A stretch of 64,000 bases of DNA from Pseudomonas sp. ADAK13. GTDB taxonomy: Bacteria > Pseudomonadota > Gammaproteobacteria > Pseudomonadales > Pseudomonadaceae. The notes beneath the pieces were generated by a model. It saw only the letters and a program-made list of their open reading frames with translations. It was not told the DNA's origin and ran no database searches. Below are positions 1 through 7,666 of the stretch, piece by piece. The first letter of the stretch is position 1. Each line of letters opens with the position of its first letter. The DNA lies in the NCBI RefSeq assembly GCF_012935715.1, contig NZ_CP052860.1, positions 4,836,001 through 4,900,000 of the forward strand, written 5' to 3'. A program made the position numbers and the translations under genes.

Positions 1-910
1 AGTGCACATGGGCGGCGTCGCCGGCCAGCAGTATCCGGCCTTGACGGTAGGTGTTTGCCAGGCGGGTGTTGTCTGCCCAGCGGCTGGCGCTTTGCAGGCT
101 GTTCACGCGGATGTCTTGGCCGCTGACCCGGCGAAGCACGGTTTCGATTTCTTCATGGGTGACCGCCGCCTCACGATTTGCCGGGGGGCCGGTGAAGTCC
201 AGCATGAACAATCGACCGGGAATTGGGCCGTAGGAAAATACTCCCCCGGACGTCCGACGCCAACCAATGGGCAATAGGCATTCAGGACGATCGACTTCGG
301 CGATCACTTGGTAGAACGTGGAGGTAGGTGCTGTGCCGGGAAATTCGAAGCCGGCCACTTTTCGTACCCGACTGCGTCCTCCGTCGCAGCCCACCAGGTA
401 GGCGCAGTGAACCTGGTCTGCACCGTTGGGTGTTTGCCACGTCACGCTGACGCCCTCTGTCATCGGTTTGATTTCAGTGACATCACACCCTCGGCGCACC
501 TCAATCCCAAGGCTGCGGGCACGCTCGGCGAGCATCGACTCCAGAGCCTGTTGATCTACGGCATGAGCGCGCCGTGGCGGCTCGAGTTGGGCCAGTTTCC
601 GGATAGGCAAGCCAGCAAAATGCCCACTGAATTTGGCCGCCCGGCCCCGCAGATCGGCGCCGGTCTGGGTGCTGAACGCCTGCATCCGCGCGAGGCTGTC
701 AGTCTCTGCGCGGATAATGGCCGCGGCCATGCCCCGGCGTTGCAGTGCTTCGCTGCCAAGCGGCACCAGCGACATCGCCTTCATCCCCTGGCTCGGTGCG
801 GCCAGGCGTTCAAGCACAAGGACTTGTACGCCCCCCAGGGTCAGTTCGATAGCGGTCAGAAGCCCAACCGGACCGGCGCCTACAACCACGGCATCAATGT
901 AGTTTATCAT
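1..910 (-). CDS. FAD-dependent aromatic-ring monooxygenase (3' end beyond window)
   Basis: I translated this frame directly: it opens at the ATG complementary to 908-910 and stays open to the window edge (about 303 codons). The N-terminus carries the dinucleotide-binding motif GAGPVG at residues 11-16. A mid-protein GCDGGRSRVRK segment and a late LLAGDAAH segment are the second and third FAD motifs of the PheA/TetX/UbiH hydroxylase family. These enzymes use NAD(P)H and O2 to hydroxylate aromatic or polyketide-type substrates; the substrate here is unknown. The gene is divergent from a TetR regulator, and the shared gap holds a palindrome overlapping this start codon, so TetR repression is likely. 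The C-terminal part is not visible. Confidence 0.85.
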   Translation of the reverse strand, partial: MINYIDAVVVGAGPVGLLTAIELTLGGVQVLVLERLAAPSQGMKAMSLVPLGSEALQRRGMAAAIIRAETDSLARMQAFSTQTGADLRGRAAKFSGHFAGLPIRKLAQLEPPRRAHAVDQQALESMLAERARSLGIEVRRGCDVTEIKPMTEGVSVTWQTPNGADQVHCAYLVGCDGGRSRVRKVAGFEFPGTAPTSTFYQVIAEVDRPECLLPIGWRRTSGGVFSYGPIPGRLFMLDFTGPPANREAAVTHEEIETVLRRVSGQDIRVNSLQSASRWADNTRLANTYRQGRILLAGDAAHVH

Positions 911-940
911 GTACTTTATCCAAATATATACTAAGTACAT
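909..940. promoter_or_regulatory. Palindromic operator between monooxygenase and tetR
   Basis: Perfect 8-bp inverted repeat ATGTACTT (909-916) / AAGTACAT (933-940) with a 16-bp AT-rich spacer. It overlaps the start codon of the minus-strand monooxygenase and lies 28 bp before the TetR start. Position and symmetry suit a TetR dimer site controlling both directions; binding is inferred. Confidence 0.6.
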
Positions 941-968
941 AATTTGTTGCATGAAGGGAGTTCTGTCA

Positions 969-1601
969 ATGCCATCCGGTCGTCAATCTCGCAAGCGCCT
1001 TGCCACGCGGCAACTTATCTCCAATGTGGCCACGGGTCTGTTCCTTGAGCGCGGCTTTGATCAGGTGACCGTGGATGAGATCGCAACCGCTGCCGACGTG
1101 GGTCGGATGACGGTGTTCAACCACTTTCCACGCAAGGAGGACATGTTCTTCGACCGGGACGAAGACGGTCGCGAGCTTTTGCGTGAGGTGTTGCGCCAGC
1201 GTGACCCAGGCGTCGGGCCGATCGAGACGCTGCGTTTGCTGGCTCATCAGTTGGTCGCGCAACAAAGCCCTTACGTGCGCTTTTCTGCCGGGAGCCAAGG
1301 TTTCATAGCGACCATCGAGGGCAGCGAAACCCTCAAGGCCCGGGCCCGGGCGATACGTGGGGAGGTGGCGAACGTGGCCGCACTGGCGCTGTCGGAGTGC
1401 GTAGGGCGAACCCCTGGTGACCCAGACGCCCACTTGGTGGCCGACTTGCTCCTGGCAACGTGGACCGTAGCCCTTATCCAGGCCCACGGGGCCTTCCGAC
1501 AGAAGGGAGATGCCGAGGGCGCGAAGGCCGTTTTCCTTTCCATCGTCGACAAAGGGTCCGTGGGCTTGAGCGTTGCAATGGCAGGCACGCCTTACGCCTG
1601 A
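969..1601 (+). CDS. TetR family regulator (210 aa)
   Basis: The N-terminal TetR helix-turn-helix lies at about residues 33-58 (VDEIATAADVGRMTVFNHFP), followed by an all-helical ligand-binding domain of normal length. I chose the ATG at 969 because AAGGGAG (953-959) is well spaced before it; an in-frame ATG at 951 has no such site and would add six residues. It is divergent from a flavin monooxygenase, the classic arrangement of a local repressor whose inducer is the enzyme's substrate or a related toxic aromatic. The palindrome at 909-940 is its probable operator. The ligand is unknown. Confidence 0.85.
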   Translation: MPSGRQSRKRLATRQLISNVATGLFLERGFDQVTVDEIATAADVGRMTVFNHFPRKEDMFFDRDEDGRELLREVLRQRDPGVGPIETLRLLAHQLVAQQSPYVRFSAGSQGFIATIEGSETLKARARAIRGEVANVAALALSECVGRTPGDPDAHLVADLLLATWTVALIQAHGAFRQKGDAEGAKAVFLSIVDKGSVGLSVAMAGTPYA

Positions 1602-1748
1602 GCACCTCACTTCGCCCGCACAAAGCGGTACGCGAGCCCCTTTGTGCGCGCTCGTCAGGCAAATCTTATATTTCAGTAAAATATTTGGTTGCTGATTAAA
1701 TTCGTTTAAGATTTGACCAATTGACTGAGTATAAAATTTGGGGAAGTC

Positions 1749-2351
1749 GTGAGCGGATTGCGTGAAAGGCAGAAGGAGCAGCGCAGGGAGGCGATCCTGG
1801 TCGCGGCCATCGATCTCTTTGATAAAAACGGTTACAGCGCTGCCACCGTCGAGCAGATCGCCGCGGCGGCTGGCGTTTCCTCTCCAACGGTCTTCAACTA
1901 TTTTGGCAGCAAGCAGGAAATCCTGTTCGCGCTGGTGGACAGGGCGGACCGAGCCGCTGTCAGCCGGGCCCGCCTGCGAAGGCCACAGTTCGACAATGCC
2001 ATTGATGCACTCTGCAACCTCAACGCGGCCATCATGGAAAGCGAGCTGGCCACGCTGCCTATTTCTATTTGGCGCGAGCTGATGACGTTCGGTTTTCAGA
2101 GCCCCATTTCCGCAGGGCTGAGTCTGTTCGATCAGTACCTGGCCAAGGAGGCTGCCGAACTACTGCGGGATCTGCAGGCGCGAGGTATGGTTCGCGCAGA
2201 TTTTGACGCCGACTTTGTGGCCAACTTCTTGAACGACCACTGCATTTTGCTTTTTGCCAAGTACGTTCAGCAGGAGGCGCCGAATATGGACGCCCACCTC
2301 GCCCATGTGCGCCAACTGGCGGAACTGGTTTTCTCCGGGCTAAAGCCTTAG
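1749..2351 (+). CDS. TetR family regulator (200 aa)
   Basis: TetR DNA-binding domain at about residues 10-55, including VEQIAAAAGVSSPTVFNYFG, then a helical effector domain. A GTG start at 1749 fits the protein N-terminus, but the Shine-Dalgarno-like GGGGAAG (1740-1746) is only two bases away, so the start is less certain than the identity. It follows another tetR by 147 bp in the same direction without clear co-transcription. It shares the fold with the 969 gene but is not a close duplicate. The palindrome at 2437-2468 downstream is one possible target. Regulated genes and ligand are unknown. Confidence 0.82.
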   Translation: MSGLRERQKEQRREAILVAAIDLFDKNGYSAATVEQIAAAAGVSSPTVFNYFGSKQEILFALVDRADRAAVSRARLRRPQFDNAIDALCNLNAAIMESELATLPISIWRELMTFGFQSPISAGLSLFDQYLAKEAAELLRDLQARGMVRADFDADFVANFLNDHCILLFAKYVQQEAPNMDAHLAHVRQLAELVFSGLKP

Positions 2352-2436
2352 GCCCCAAGGGCTTTCGTACACGTTTCCCCTCCCTGCAAGTCTCCCTGCG
2401 CTGCGGTTTTGACCGCCGTTGAGGGAGCGCTTTGTC

Positions 2437-2468
2437 TTTAGTCAGGTATTTTATTTTACTTGACTAAA
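2437..2468. promoter_or_regulatory. Near-perfect palindrome, possible TetR-type operator
   Basis: Arms TTTAGTCAGGTA (2437-2448) and TACTTGACTAAA (2457-2468) match at 11 of 12 positions around an 8-bp AT spacer. It lies in the 386-bp gap between the second tetR and the porin gene. Upstream, 2390-2430 can form an imperfect GC-rich hairpin that may terminate the tetR transcript. The assignment to a particular regulator is inference. Confidence 0.45.
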
Positions 2469-2623
2469 AAATTACACCGAGATAAAAATACTCACCGTGA
2501 ACGCTCGGGTGCATGGCAGTCATCCCGATCAGCGAAAAGGCGGTAATGGTCATCGTTTGTCAGCGGTGGCGCGTTCGCGTGGATTATTAAAAGTTATCTG
2601 AAACTTATAAAAATGGTTTTTCC

Positions 2624-2641
2624 CTTTCAAGCGCCTTTGAA
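2624..2641 (+). promoter_or_regulatory. Direct repeat with 11-bp period upstream of TorF-type porin
   Basis: CTTTCAA (2624-2630) and CTTTGAA (2635-2641) are spaced exactly 11 bp apart, about 97 bp before the porin start. OmpR-family regulators typically bind such tandem half-sites. It resembles, but is not identical to, the triple repeat before pagL at 6735-6763. Confidence 0.3.
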
Positions 2642-2737
2642 TGCGCAGAGGTATCGACTCGCCCTTAAAATAATTAATAGCGCCCTATGATTTAGTAACA
2701 ATGCCCACCCTGACAACAATAATTAGAGGATGAGTGG

Positions 2738-3478
2738 ATGATGAAGATGACACTTGTAGTACTCGTGGCTGCGGGTTTACTGCCCCCGAGCGTTTATGCA
2801 GTTGAGTTGAATGATGAGTTGGCATTGGATGCCACGTTCAGCTTGCTGAGCCAGTATCGAACCCGTGGTATTTCACAAACTCAAAATGATCCCGCCGTTC
2901 AGTTCGATGGCATGCTTTCCAGCAACACCACGGGGCTTTACCTCGGAACATGGACATCCAATGTGAATTACGGTGGCGGCTCCAATGTTCGACAGGAGCT
3001 GGACTACTATGCCGGTTGGTCTGTGCCCTTCACCCAAGACATCAATATGGACGTGGGTTACATAAAGTACACCTATACCCGGGGCAATGAAGCCAACTTT
3101 TCCGAGACCTACGGGATATTGACCGCCTATGGTTTCAAAGTGGCGGCGCAATACTCGGAAAATGCCTTAAGTTTTGATAAGGGGCAAAGCACGATGTATA
3201 CGTGGGTGGGCTATGAGCATGATATTCCATATGGCTTGAAACTTGCTACTCGCTACGGAAAAATGGATTTCAAGGATCCAGTTTTTTTCAGTGCTGACGG
3301 TTCTACTCGGAATTTGTATCACGAGTGGGAAGTAAAACTGTCTCGGATTTATTCAGGCTTGAACTGGGCGCTAAGTTATGTTGATACCGACCTTTCCAAG
3401 CATGAGTGTTACAACACCATCGGCTTTGGTGATGCCTGCACCGCAACGTTGGTTGCAAGTGTCAGCAAAAAGTTCTGA
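2738..3478 (+). CDS. TorF family putative porin (246 aa)
   Basis: A Sec signal peptide is visible (hydrophobic residues 4-18, likely cleavage after VYA at 22). The mature part is beta-strand-rich with the TorF family (TIGR02001) opening LSQYRTRGISQTQNDPAVQ and a terminal phenylalanine, as expected for an outer-membrane barrel. The start follows AGAGGATGAG. A secreted serine hydrolase follows 39 bp downstream and a two-component system lies beyond. A paralogue at 22735-23472 is also paired with a secreted hydrolase. The family name does not define a substrate; passage of a hydrolase substrate or product is only inferred. Confidence 0.85.
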   Translation: MMKMTLVVLVAAGLLPPSVYAVELNDELALDATFSLLSQYRTRGISQTQNDPAVQFDGMLSSNTTGLYLGTWTSNVNYGGGSNVRQELDYYAGWSVPFTQDINMDVGYIKYTYTRGNEANFSETYGILTAYGFKVAAQYSENALSFDKGQSTMYTWVGYEHDIPYGLKLATRYGKMDFKDPVFFSADGSTRNLYHEWEVKLSRIYSGLNWALSYVDTDLSKHECYNTIGFGDACTATLVASVSKKF

Positions 3479-3517
3479 TCCGAGATATTTACCGTCAACT
3501 ATGCTCTGGAGTATTTC

Positions 3518-4732
3518 ATGAAATTTATACCTATTGCCTTCGCAGTCGTGCTGGCGTTCACCGGTGGGGTTCAGGCCGAGACTTTGAATCGCGCTAACAA
3601 TACGGGTGAGTTTGTTGGCAACCTTTTCACCGGAGCCGAGCAGTATTCTAACTTTTATCGGCTGGAAGAGATTTTCCCTTCTGACAAGACACAAAAATCC
3701 AGCCATCCGGTTGAATGGCCGGAGGGTAAAGCAATCAGCCTACCCAAGGAGTACACCTATGACGGCCGTCGTCACCTGACCCAGGACTTGCTCTCGCAGA
3801 CCGAAACTTCCGCTTTGCTGATTATCAAGAACGGCCAGGTCCGCTATGAAAATTACTGGCTGACCGGCGGCAAGGAGCGGCACTGGACCTCGATGTCTGT
3901 CGCCAAGAGCTTTGTGTCCGCGCTCTACGGCATCGCGATTGCCGAAGGGACCATTAACAGTATCGAAGATCCCGCCTCCAGGTATCTCCCTGCCTTGAAG
4001 GGTTCTGCCTATGACGGCGTCAAGCTCAAGGACATTCTGCAGATGTCATCCGGCGTTCATTGGGACGAGGATTACGCCAATGCTGACAGTGATATCGCGC
4101 ACCTGGGGCAGGTGATGGCCACCGGTTCGTCGCTGTTGGATTTCGTGAAGACACTGAAGCGCGAATTGCCGCCGGGAACCTTCAACCGCTACTGCTCCGC
4201 AGACACCCTGGTCCTGGGTTTGGTGCTTGAGGCGGCTACCGGGAAAACGCTTGCGGCGTATACCCAGGAAAAACTGTGGGCGCCACTGGGAGCCACCCAG
4301 GACGCCTACTGGATCAAGGACAATTTCAGCCATACCTTGGCTTTTGGCGGTTACAACGCCACGGCTCGTGACTATGCAAGGCTTGGCGAAATGTATCGCC
4401 TGAACGGTAAGTTCAATGGCAAGCAGATCGTTCCGGCCAGTTGGGTCAAGGCTTCTCTGACCCCGGACGCTGCGCACCTGGTCCCGGGTAAACGCAGCAG
4501 CAGTGACAGCACCATGGGCTACGGCTATCAGTGGTGGCTGCCGGAAGGGGAAGAGCATGACTATTCTGCTATCGGCATCTTTAACCAGTTCACCTATGTA
4601 GACCCTGGCCACAATACGGTGATCGTCAAGTTGTCGGCTTCACGTAACTACGCCGAAACCGACAACGAGTCTTCCTGGCGGGAAAAAGAAACCATCGAGC
4701 TATTTCGACAGATTGCCAAGCGTATTGATTGA
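3518..4732 (+). CDS. Secreted SxxK serine hydrolase (class C beta-lactamase-like fold), copy 1
   Basis: 404 residues with a signal peptide (cleavage near VQA, residue 20). The nucleophile motif SVAK is at 127-130 (Ser127, Lys130) and the second motif YCS at 225-227, the arrangement of the beta-lactamase/6-aminohexanoate-dimer hydrolase superfamily. The C-terminal region has a tryptophan-rich GYQWWLPEG segment. Such enzymes act in the periplasm on amide or ester bonds; a true beta-lactamase role is not supported. It lies 39 bp after the porin and 81 bp before the response regulator. A second copy of equal length at 8518-9732 is about 80 percent identical by eye, so one duplication framed the kinase-PagL block. 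Confidence 0.85.
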   Translation: MKFIPIAFAVVLAFTGGVQAETLNRANNTGEFVGNLFTGAEQYSNFYRLEEIFPSDKTQKSSHPVEWPEGKAISLPKEYTYDGRRHLTQDLLSQTETSALLIIKNGQVRYENYWLTGGKERHWTSMSVAKSFVSALYGIAIAEGTINSIEDPASRYLPALKGSAYDGVKLKDILQMSSGVHWDEDYANADSDIAHLGQVMATGSSLLDFVKTLKRELPPGTFNRYCSADTLVLGLVLEAATGKTLAAYTQEKLWAPLGATQDAYWIKDNFSHTLAFGGYNATARDYARLGEMYRLNGKFNGKQIVPASWVKASLTPDAAHLVPGKRSSSDSTMGYGYQWWLPEGEEHDYSAIGIFNQFTYVDPGHNTVIVKLSASRNYAETDNESSWREKETIELFRQIAKRID

Positions 4733-4760
4733 TACCGTATCGAGTACCGCTGATTAATGT

Positions 4761-4778
4761 GGGGCAGATGACTGCCCC
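4761..4778 (+). terminator. Hairpin after serine hydrolase, weak terminator or attenuator
   Basis: GGGGCAG / CTGCCCC perfect 7-bp stem with loop ATGA, extended by an outer CTGATT (4750-4755) / AATCAG (4784-4789) pair. Only a short GTTTG follows, so termination would be partial. It lies between the hydrolase and the response-regulator ribosome-binding site. Confidence 0.45.
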
Positions 4779-4813
4779 GTTTGAATCAGCGCCATCACCC
4801 ATTGAGGTTACAC

Positions 4814-5503
4814 ATGATGCACAAGCGAATATTAATAGTGGAGGATGATGCTGATGGTGCCAGTATATTAGAGGCCTACCTGAAAAAAGATGGCTTCGAG
4901 GTTTTCCTGGCAGAAGATGGCGCAAAAGGGTTAATGCTGTTTCGACAACTGGCACCTTCATTGGTATTGCTGGACATGATGCTGCCCAAGATGAGCGGGG
5001 CAGAGTTACTTTCAGAAATCAGGCGTGCTGGAGATACGCCCGTCATCATGGTGACCGCCATTGGTGACGAACCTGAAAAAATTGGCGCCTTGCGCTATGG
5101 GGCTGATGATTATGTGGTTAAACCCTGTAATCCCCGAGAGGTGGTGGCCAGGGTCTATGCCGTATTGCGCAGGTATTACGGAAGTTCCAATGCCAAGAGC
5201 CTGATTGAGTGCGATGGTGTGTGGGTTGACAGTGACAGCGTTATCGCCGGTGTGCGCAACCCCAATAACGACTCCGCTACGCTGGACCTTACCCGCTCGG
5301 AGTTTCTGTTGCTGGCGGCGTTGGTTCGAACACCTAACAAGGCGTTTACCCGCGAAGAGCTTCTGGAGATATGCATGCCTGAAAGTGATGCATTGAGCCG
5401 GGTGGTGGATGCCCATGTGCATAACCTGCGCAAGAAGCTCGAAAGTGCCGGTGTTGTTGATGCGTTGGTCACCGTTCGTTCTGTTGGGTACAGGTTTAAA
5501 TAA
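4814..5503 (+). CDS. OmpR/BaeR-type response regulator (229 aa)
   Basis: Receiver domain: acidic pocket EDD at 10-12, phospho-acceptor Asp54 in LLDMMLP, Thr81, Lys103 in DDYVVKP. The following NPREVVARV stretch resembles BaeR. A winged-helix output domain (about 135-229) ends in VDAHVHNLRKKL and VRSVGYRFK. I start at ATG 4814, preceded by TTGAGGTT; an earlier in-frame ATG at 4781 lacks a ribosome site. The kinase gene follows by 8 bp. Neighbouring envelope genes suggest it controls surface modification in response to envelope stress. The 11-bp-periodic repeats before pagL and the porin are its best candidate sites. Confidence 0.9.
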   Translation: MMHKRILIVEDDADGASILEAYLKKDGFEVFLAEDGAKGLMLFRQLAPSLVLLDMMLPKMSGAELLSEIRRAGDTPVIMVTAIGDEPEKIGALRYGADDYVVKPCNPREVVARVYAVLRRYYGSSNAKSLIECDGVWVDSDSVIAGVRNPNNDSATLDLTRSEFLLLAALVRTPNKAFTREELLEICMPESDALSRVVDAHVHNLRKKLESAGVVDALVTVRSVGYRFK

Positions 5504-5511
5504 CCGAGGTT

Positions 5512-6708
5512 ATGATGAGAGCAAGCCCGCTTTGGTTATGGATTGGTTTGAGGATGACGCTTCTTGCCGTGGGTACGGTGATCACAATCACGGTCTGCGT
5601 CTATTCCTATTTTTGGATTACTGAATATCAAACTCAACAGTCCATGACACCGGACGATCGGTCCAAGTACATCTCCGCCCTGGGGGATGTTGAACATAAT
5701 CAGGCTCGCCTCTGGGACATTGTTCAGCGCTATTACGATATAGGTGATTTTATCTCGGGTGCGAGCAACCATTCGAGTTGGTGGGTCGTGTTCATTTTCT
5801 CGGTGATCGTTATCCCCATTACCATCATCATTGGCCTCCTGTTGTCCAAACCGCTATCGGGTCAGTTCGGCAAGCTTGCCGAGGCGGCAAAAAAAGTAGC
5901 GAGGGGGGACCTTGCGGTACGGGTTACCGGAAACAAGCGGCAGCCGACGGAAATGCAGGCGTTGTGTGAAAACTTTAACAGCATGGTGGAAAAGCTTTCC
6001 CTGTATGAGAAGGAGGTCAAGGAGTCCAGTTCCAATTTGGCCCATGAGTTGAGAACGCCGCTCAACGCGGCCCTGGGCAGAATCCAAGGCATGCTTGATG
6101 ATGTGTTTCCGCAGTCATCGGAACAGCTGAGGTTGGTACAAGACCAATTGCAGAATCTGAACACGCTTGTCGGTGATCTCCATCTACTCTCCCTTGTACA
6201 CGCAGGCGAATTTAAAATTCACGCAGCGTCGCTTTCATTAAATAGGCTGATTATGGAGCGTCTGGCCTGGTTTTCACCCCAGTTTAAAAACAATGAAATG
6301 AACATTGTCACGGCGCTGGAGTTTACCGATTCCATTGAAGGTGATCGGGGGCGGCTGGGACAGTTGGTCAATATTCTGATAGAAAACGCAATCAAGTATG
6401 CATCCGAAGGCCGGGAGCTTGCCGTGGCCACCTATGGTGAGAACGGCATGGCGTGCCTGGAGTTTCTGGATAAGGGCCAGGCCGTCGACGAAAAAGACCT
6501 GCGCAACATGTTCACCCGATTTTGGCGCGCCGAACAATCGCGGGCGCGGCTTACCGGTGGTGGGGGGCTTGGGCTTTCGATCGCGCAGGCGATTTGTGAA
6601 GCGCACGGCGGGAAAATTCAGGCCCTCCACAGGCCTGCCGGCGGTTTGACGCTAAAAGTGCTTTTGCCTTTAAGGCCGCCTGCCGTGAACTGTTACTCCC
6701 GTCGTTGA
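5512..6708 (+). CDS. Sensor histidine kinase, inner membrane (398 aa)
   Basis: Two transmembrane segments (about 10-35 and 90-111) bracket a short periplasmic sensor of about 55 residues. A HAMP domain follows (about 112-163), then the H-box SNLAHELRTPLNA with His178, an N-box around LVNILIENAIKYA, and a G-box GGGGLGLSIAQAI. It is cognate to the regulator just upstream. Two adjacent ATGs (5512, 5515) are possible; the second is better spaced from GAGG. A decayed partial copy at 50870-51630 has Arg in place of His178. The small sensor suggests a membrane or envelope-stress cue rather than a large ligand. Confidence 0.92.
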   Translation: MMRASPLWLWIGLRMTLLAVGTVITITVCVYSYFWITEYQTQQSMTPDDRSKYISALGDVEHNQARLWDIVQRYYDIGDFISGASNHSSWWVVFIFSVIVIPITIIIGLLLSKPLSGQFGKLAEAAKKVARGDLAVRVTGNKRQPTEMQALCENFNSMVEKLSLYEKEVKESSSNLAHELRTPLNAALGRIQGMLDDVFPQSSEQLRLVQDQLQNLNTLVGDLHLLSLVHAGEFKIHAASLSLNRLIMERLAWFSPQFKNNEMNIVTALEFTDSIEGDRGRLGQLVNILIENAIKYASEGRELAVATYGENGMACLEFLDKGQAVDEKDLRNMFTRFWRAEQSRARLTGGGGLGLSIAQAICEAHGGKIQALHRPAGGLTLKVLLPLRPPAVNCYSRR

Positions 6709-6734
6709 ATACATTTTTTCGTTATTGATCAGAT

Positions 6735-6763
6735 CTTAACAAAGCCTGAACAGCCTCTTCAGT
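6735..6763 (+). promoter_or_regulatory. Triple 11-bp-periodic repeat upstream of pagL, candidate response-regulator site
   Basis: CTTAACA (6735-6741), CTGAACA (6746-6752) and CTTCAGT (6757-6763) recur at exactly 11-bp steps, the helical phasing used by OmpR-family proteins. The repeats lie in the 205-bp gap between the kinase stop and the pagL start. The same 29 bases occur unchanged at 51658-51686 beside the decayed kinase/pagL copy, while flanking bases have drifted. Binding is inferred. Confidence 0.5.
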
Positions 6764-6913
6764 ATCAACCCTCAGAATGCCGTTATCACATACGGCAGAG
6801 CAAAAAGCGCGTCGAAGTGTCACAGTTCATTCTTGGAACATTATAAAACTGTGGCCCCTCGGCAACGTTGACCTGTCGGATTAAAACCCATTCTTTTCAG
6901 GTCAATGACAGCC

Positions 6914-7438
6914 ATGAAAAAACAAGCTTCCTTCGCTGTTGCCGCGGCCATTCTTTTAGTCGTTAGCGGCAACTGCTTGGCGCAAGAGATCAGCGGGGCA
7001 ATTGGCGGTACCGGCCAAGGTGGCTATACCGGTCGCATAGGTCTCGGTTTCGATTGGGGGCGCAGTTGGCTGCAAAGCGAGACTGGCCGGCTGACAGGCT
7101 ATTGGGATGCCGGAGTGACCCACTGGGAAGGCGGCCGGCAGGCGTCGGCCCGCACCTCGTTCTCGTTCGCCCCGGTGTTTGTCTATGAATTCACAACGCT
7201 GTCGACCATCAAGCCGTTCATCGAGGCCGGTGTTGGCGTGTCGCTGTTTTCAGGCACTCGGGCAGGCGATCGTCATCTTGGCTCTTCCTTCAACTTTGAA
7301 GATCGGCTGGGCGTGGGTGTAAAGTTTGCCAATAACGATCGAGTGGGACTGCGGGTGATTCATTATTCCAATGCAGGGCTGAAAGAGCCGAACGCGGGCA
7401 TTGAGTCTTATGCGTTGTTCTATGCCCATGTTTTTTAA
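6914..7438 (+). CDS. pagL: PagL-type lipid A 3-O-deacylase
   Basis: 174-residue outer-membrane beta-barrel enzyme that removes the 3-position acyl chain from lipid A. Signal peptide 1-23 (cleavage after CLA). Catalytic residues match PagL: His150 and Ser152 in the HYSNAG stretch, and Glu164 at the spacing known for the Pseudomonas enzyme. It ends in a terminal Phe. I chose the ATG at 6914 over one at 6905 because it gives a normal MKK signal start and is the only one kept in the decayed copy (51840). It follows the two-component pair and leads a cluster with a lipoprotein-like protein and MipA, so it is the likeliest output of that system. Confidence 0.9.
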   Translation: MKKQASFAVAAAILLVVSGNCLAQEISGAIGGTGQGGYTGRIGLGFDWGRSWLQSETGRLTGYWDAGVTHWEGGRQASARTSFSFAPVFVYEFTTLSTIKPFIEAGVGVSLFSGTRAGDRHLGSSFNFEDRLGVGVKFANNDRVGLRVIHYSNAGLKEPNAGIESYALFYAHVF

Positions 7439-7465
7439 GAAAGGTTGGCGCAGCGGCTTGTTGAT

Positions 7466-7666
7466 ATGAACGTAAAGTCAATCTTCAAGTTAGTCACGCT
7501 GTTTGTCGTGGGTGTCCTAGTACTGACCAATTGCACCGAAAAGAAGGGCTGGCGAGGTCGTCCTTTCCTGCATATAAGCAGCGCGGACCTGGAACCGTGG
7601 GCAAAAGCTTTTGACGATCAATACGCTTTTAATCAACACCGTATCGACACTGGAACTTCCTTATGA
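7466..7666 (+). CDS. Small lipoprotein-like membrane protein
   Basis: About 66 residues. A strongly hydrophobic N-terminus (FKLVTLFVVGVLVLTN) ends in a cysteine at 23, resembling a lipobox, although Asn at the -1 position is unusual. The rest is short and polar with no recognised domain. The start is uncertain: ATG 7466 has no strong ribosome site, and an upstream TTG (7445) sits too close to AAAGG. The stop overlaps the next start by 4 bp, so translational coupling with the MipA-like gene is likely. Function unknown; membrane location is inferred. Confidence 0.6.
   Translation: MNVKSIFKLVTLFVVGVLVLTNCTEKKGWRGRPFLHISSADLEPWAKAFDDQYAFNQHRIDTGTSL

Noticed and set aside
308..934. Long plus-strand frame opposite the flavin monooxygenase
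   Set aside because: It is the complement of a well-supported coding frame with FAD motifs; no ribosome site or family resemblance.
966..1610. Minus-strand frame of about 214 codons across the TetR gene
   Set aside because: Opposite-strand shadow of a clear TetR protein; GC-rich codon bias produces it.
4046..4612. Minus-strand frame inside the first serine hydrolase; a similar one lies in the second copy (8977-9426)
   Set aside because: It recurs in the duplicate only because the sense gene is conserved; no own translation signals.
3518..4732. Calling the SxxK hydrolases beta-lactamases (ampC-like)
   Set aside because: The SVAK and YCS motifs fit the wider superfamily; the KTG triad and AmpC landmarks are not evident.
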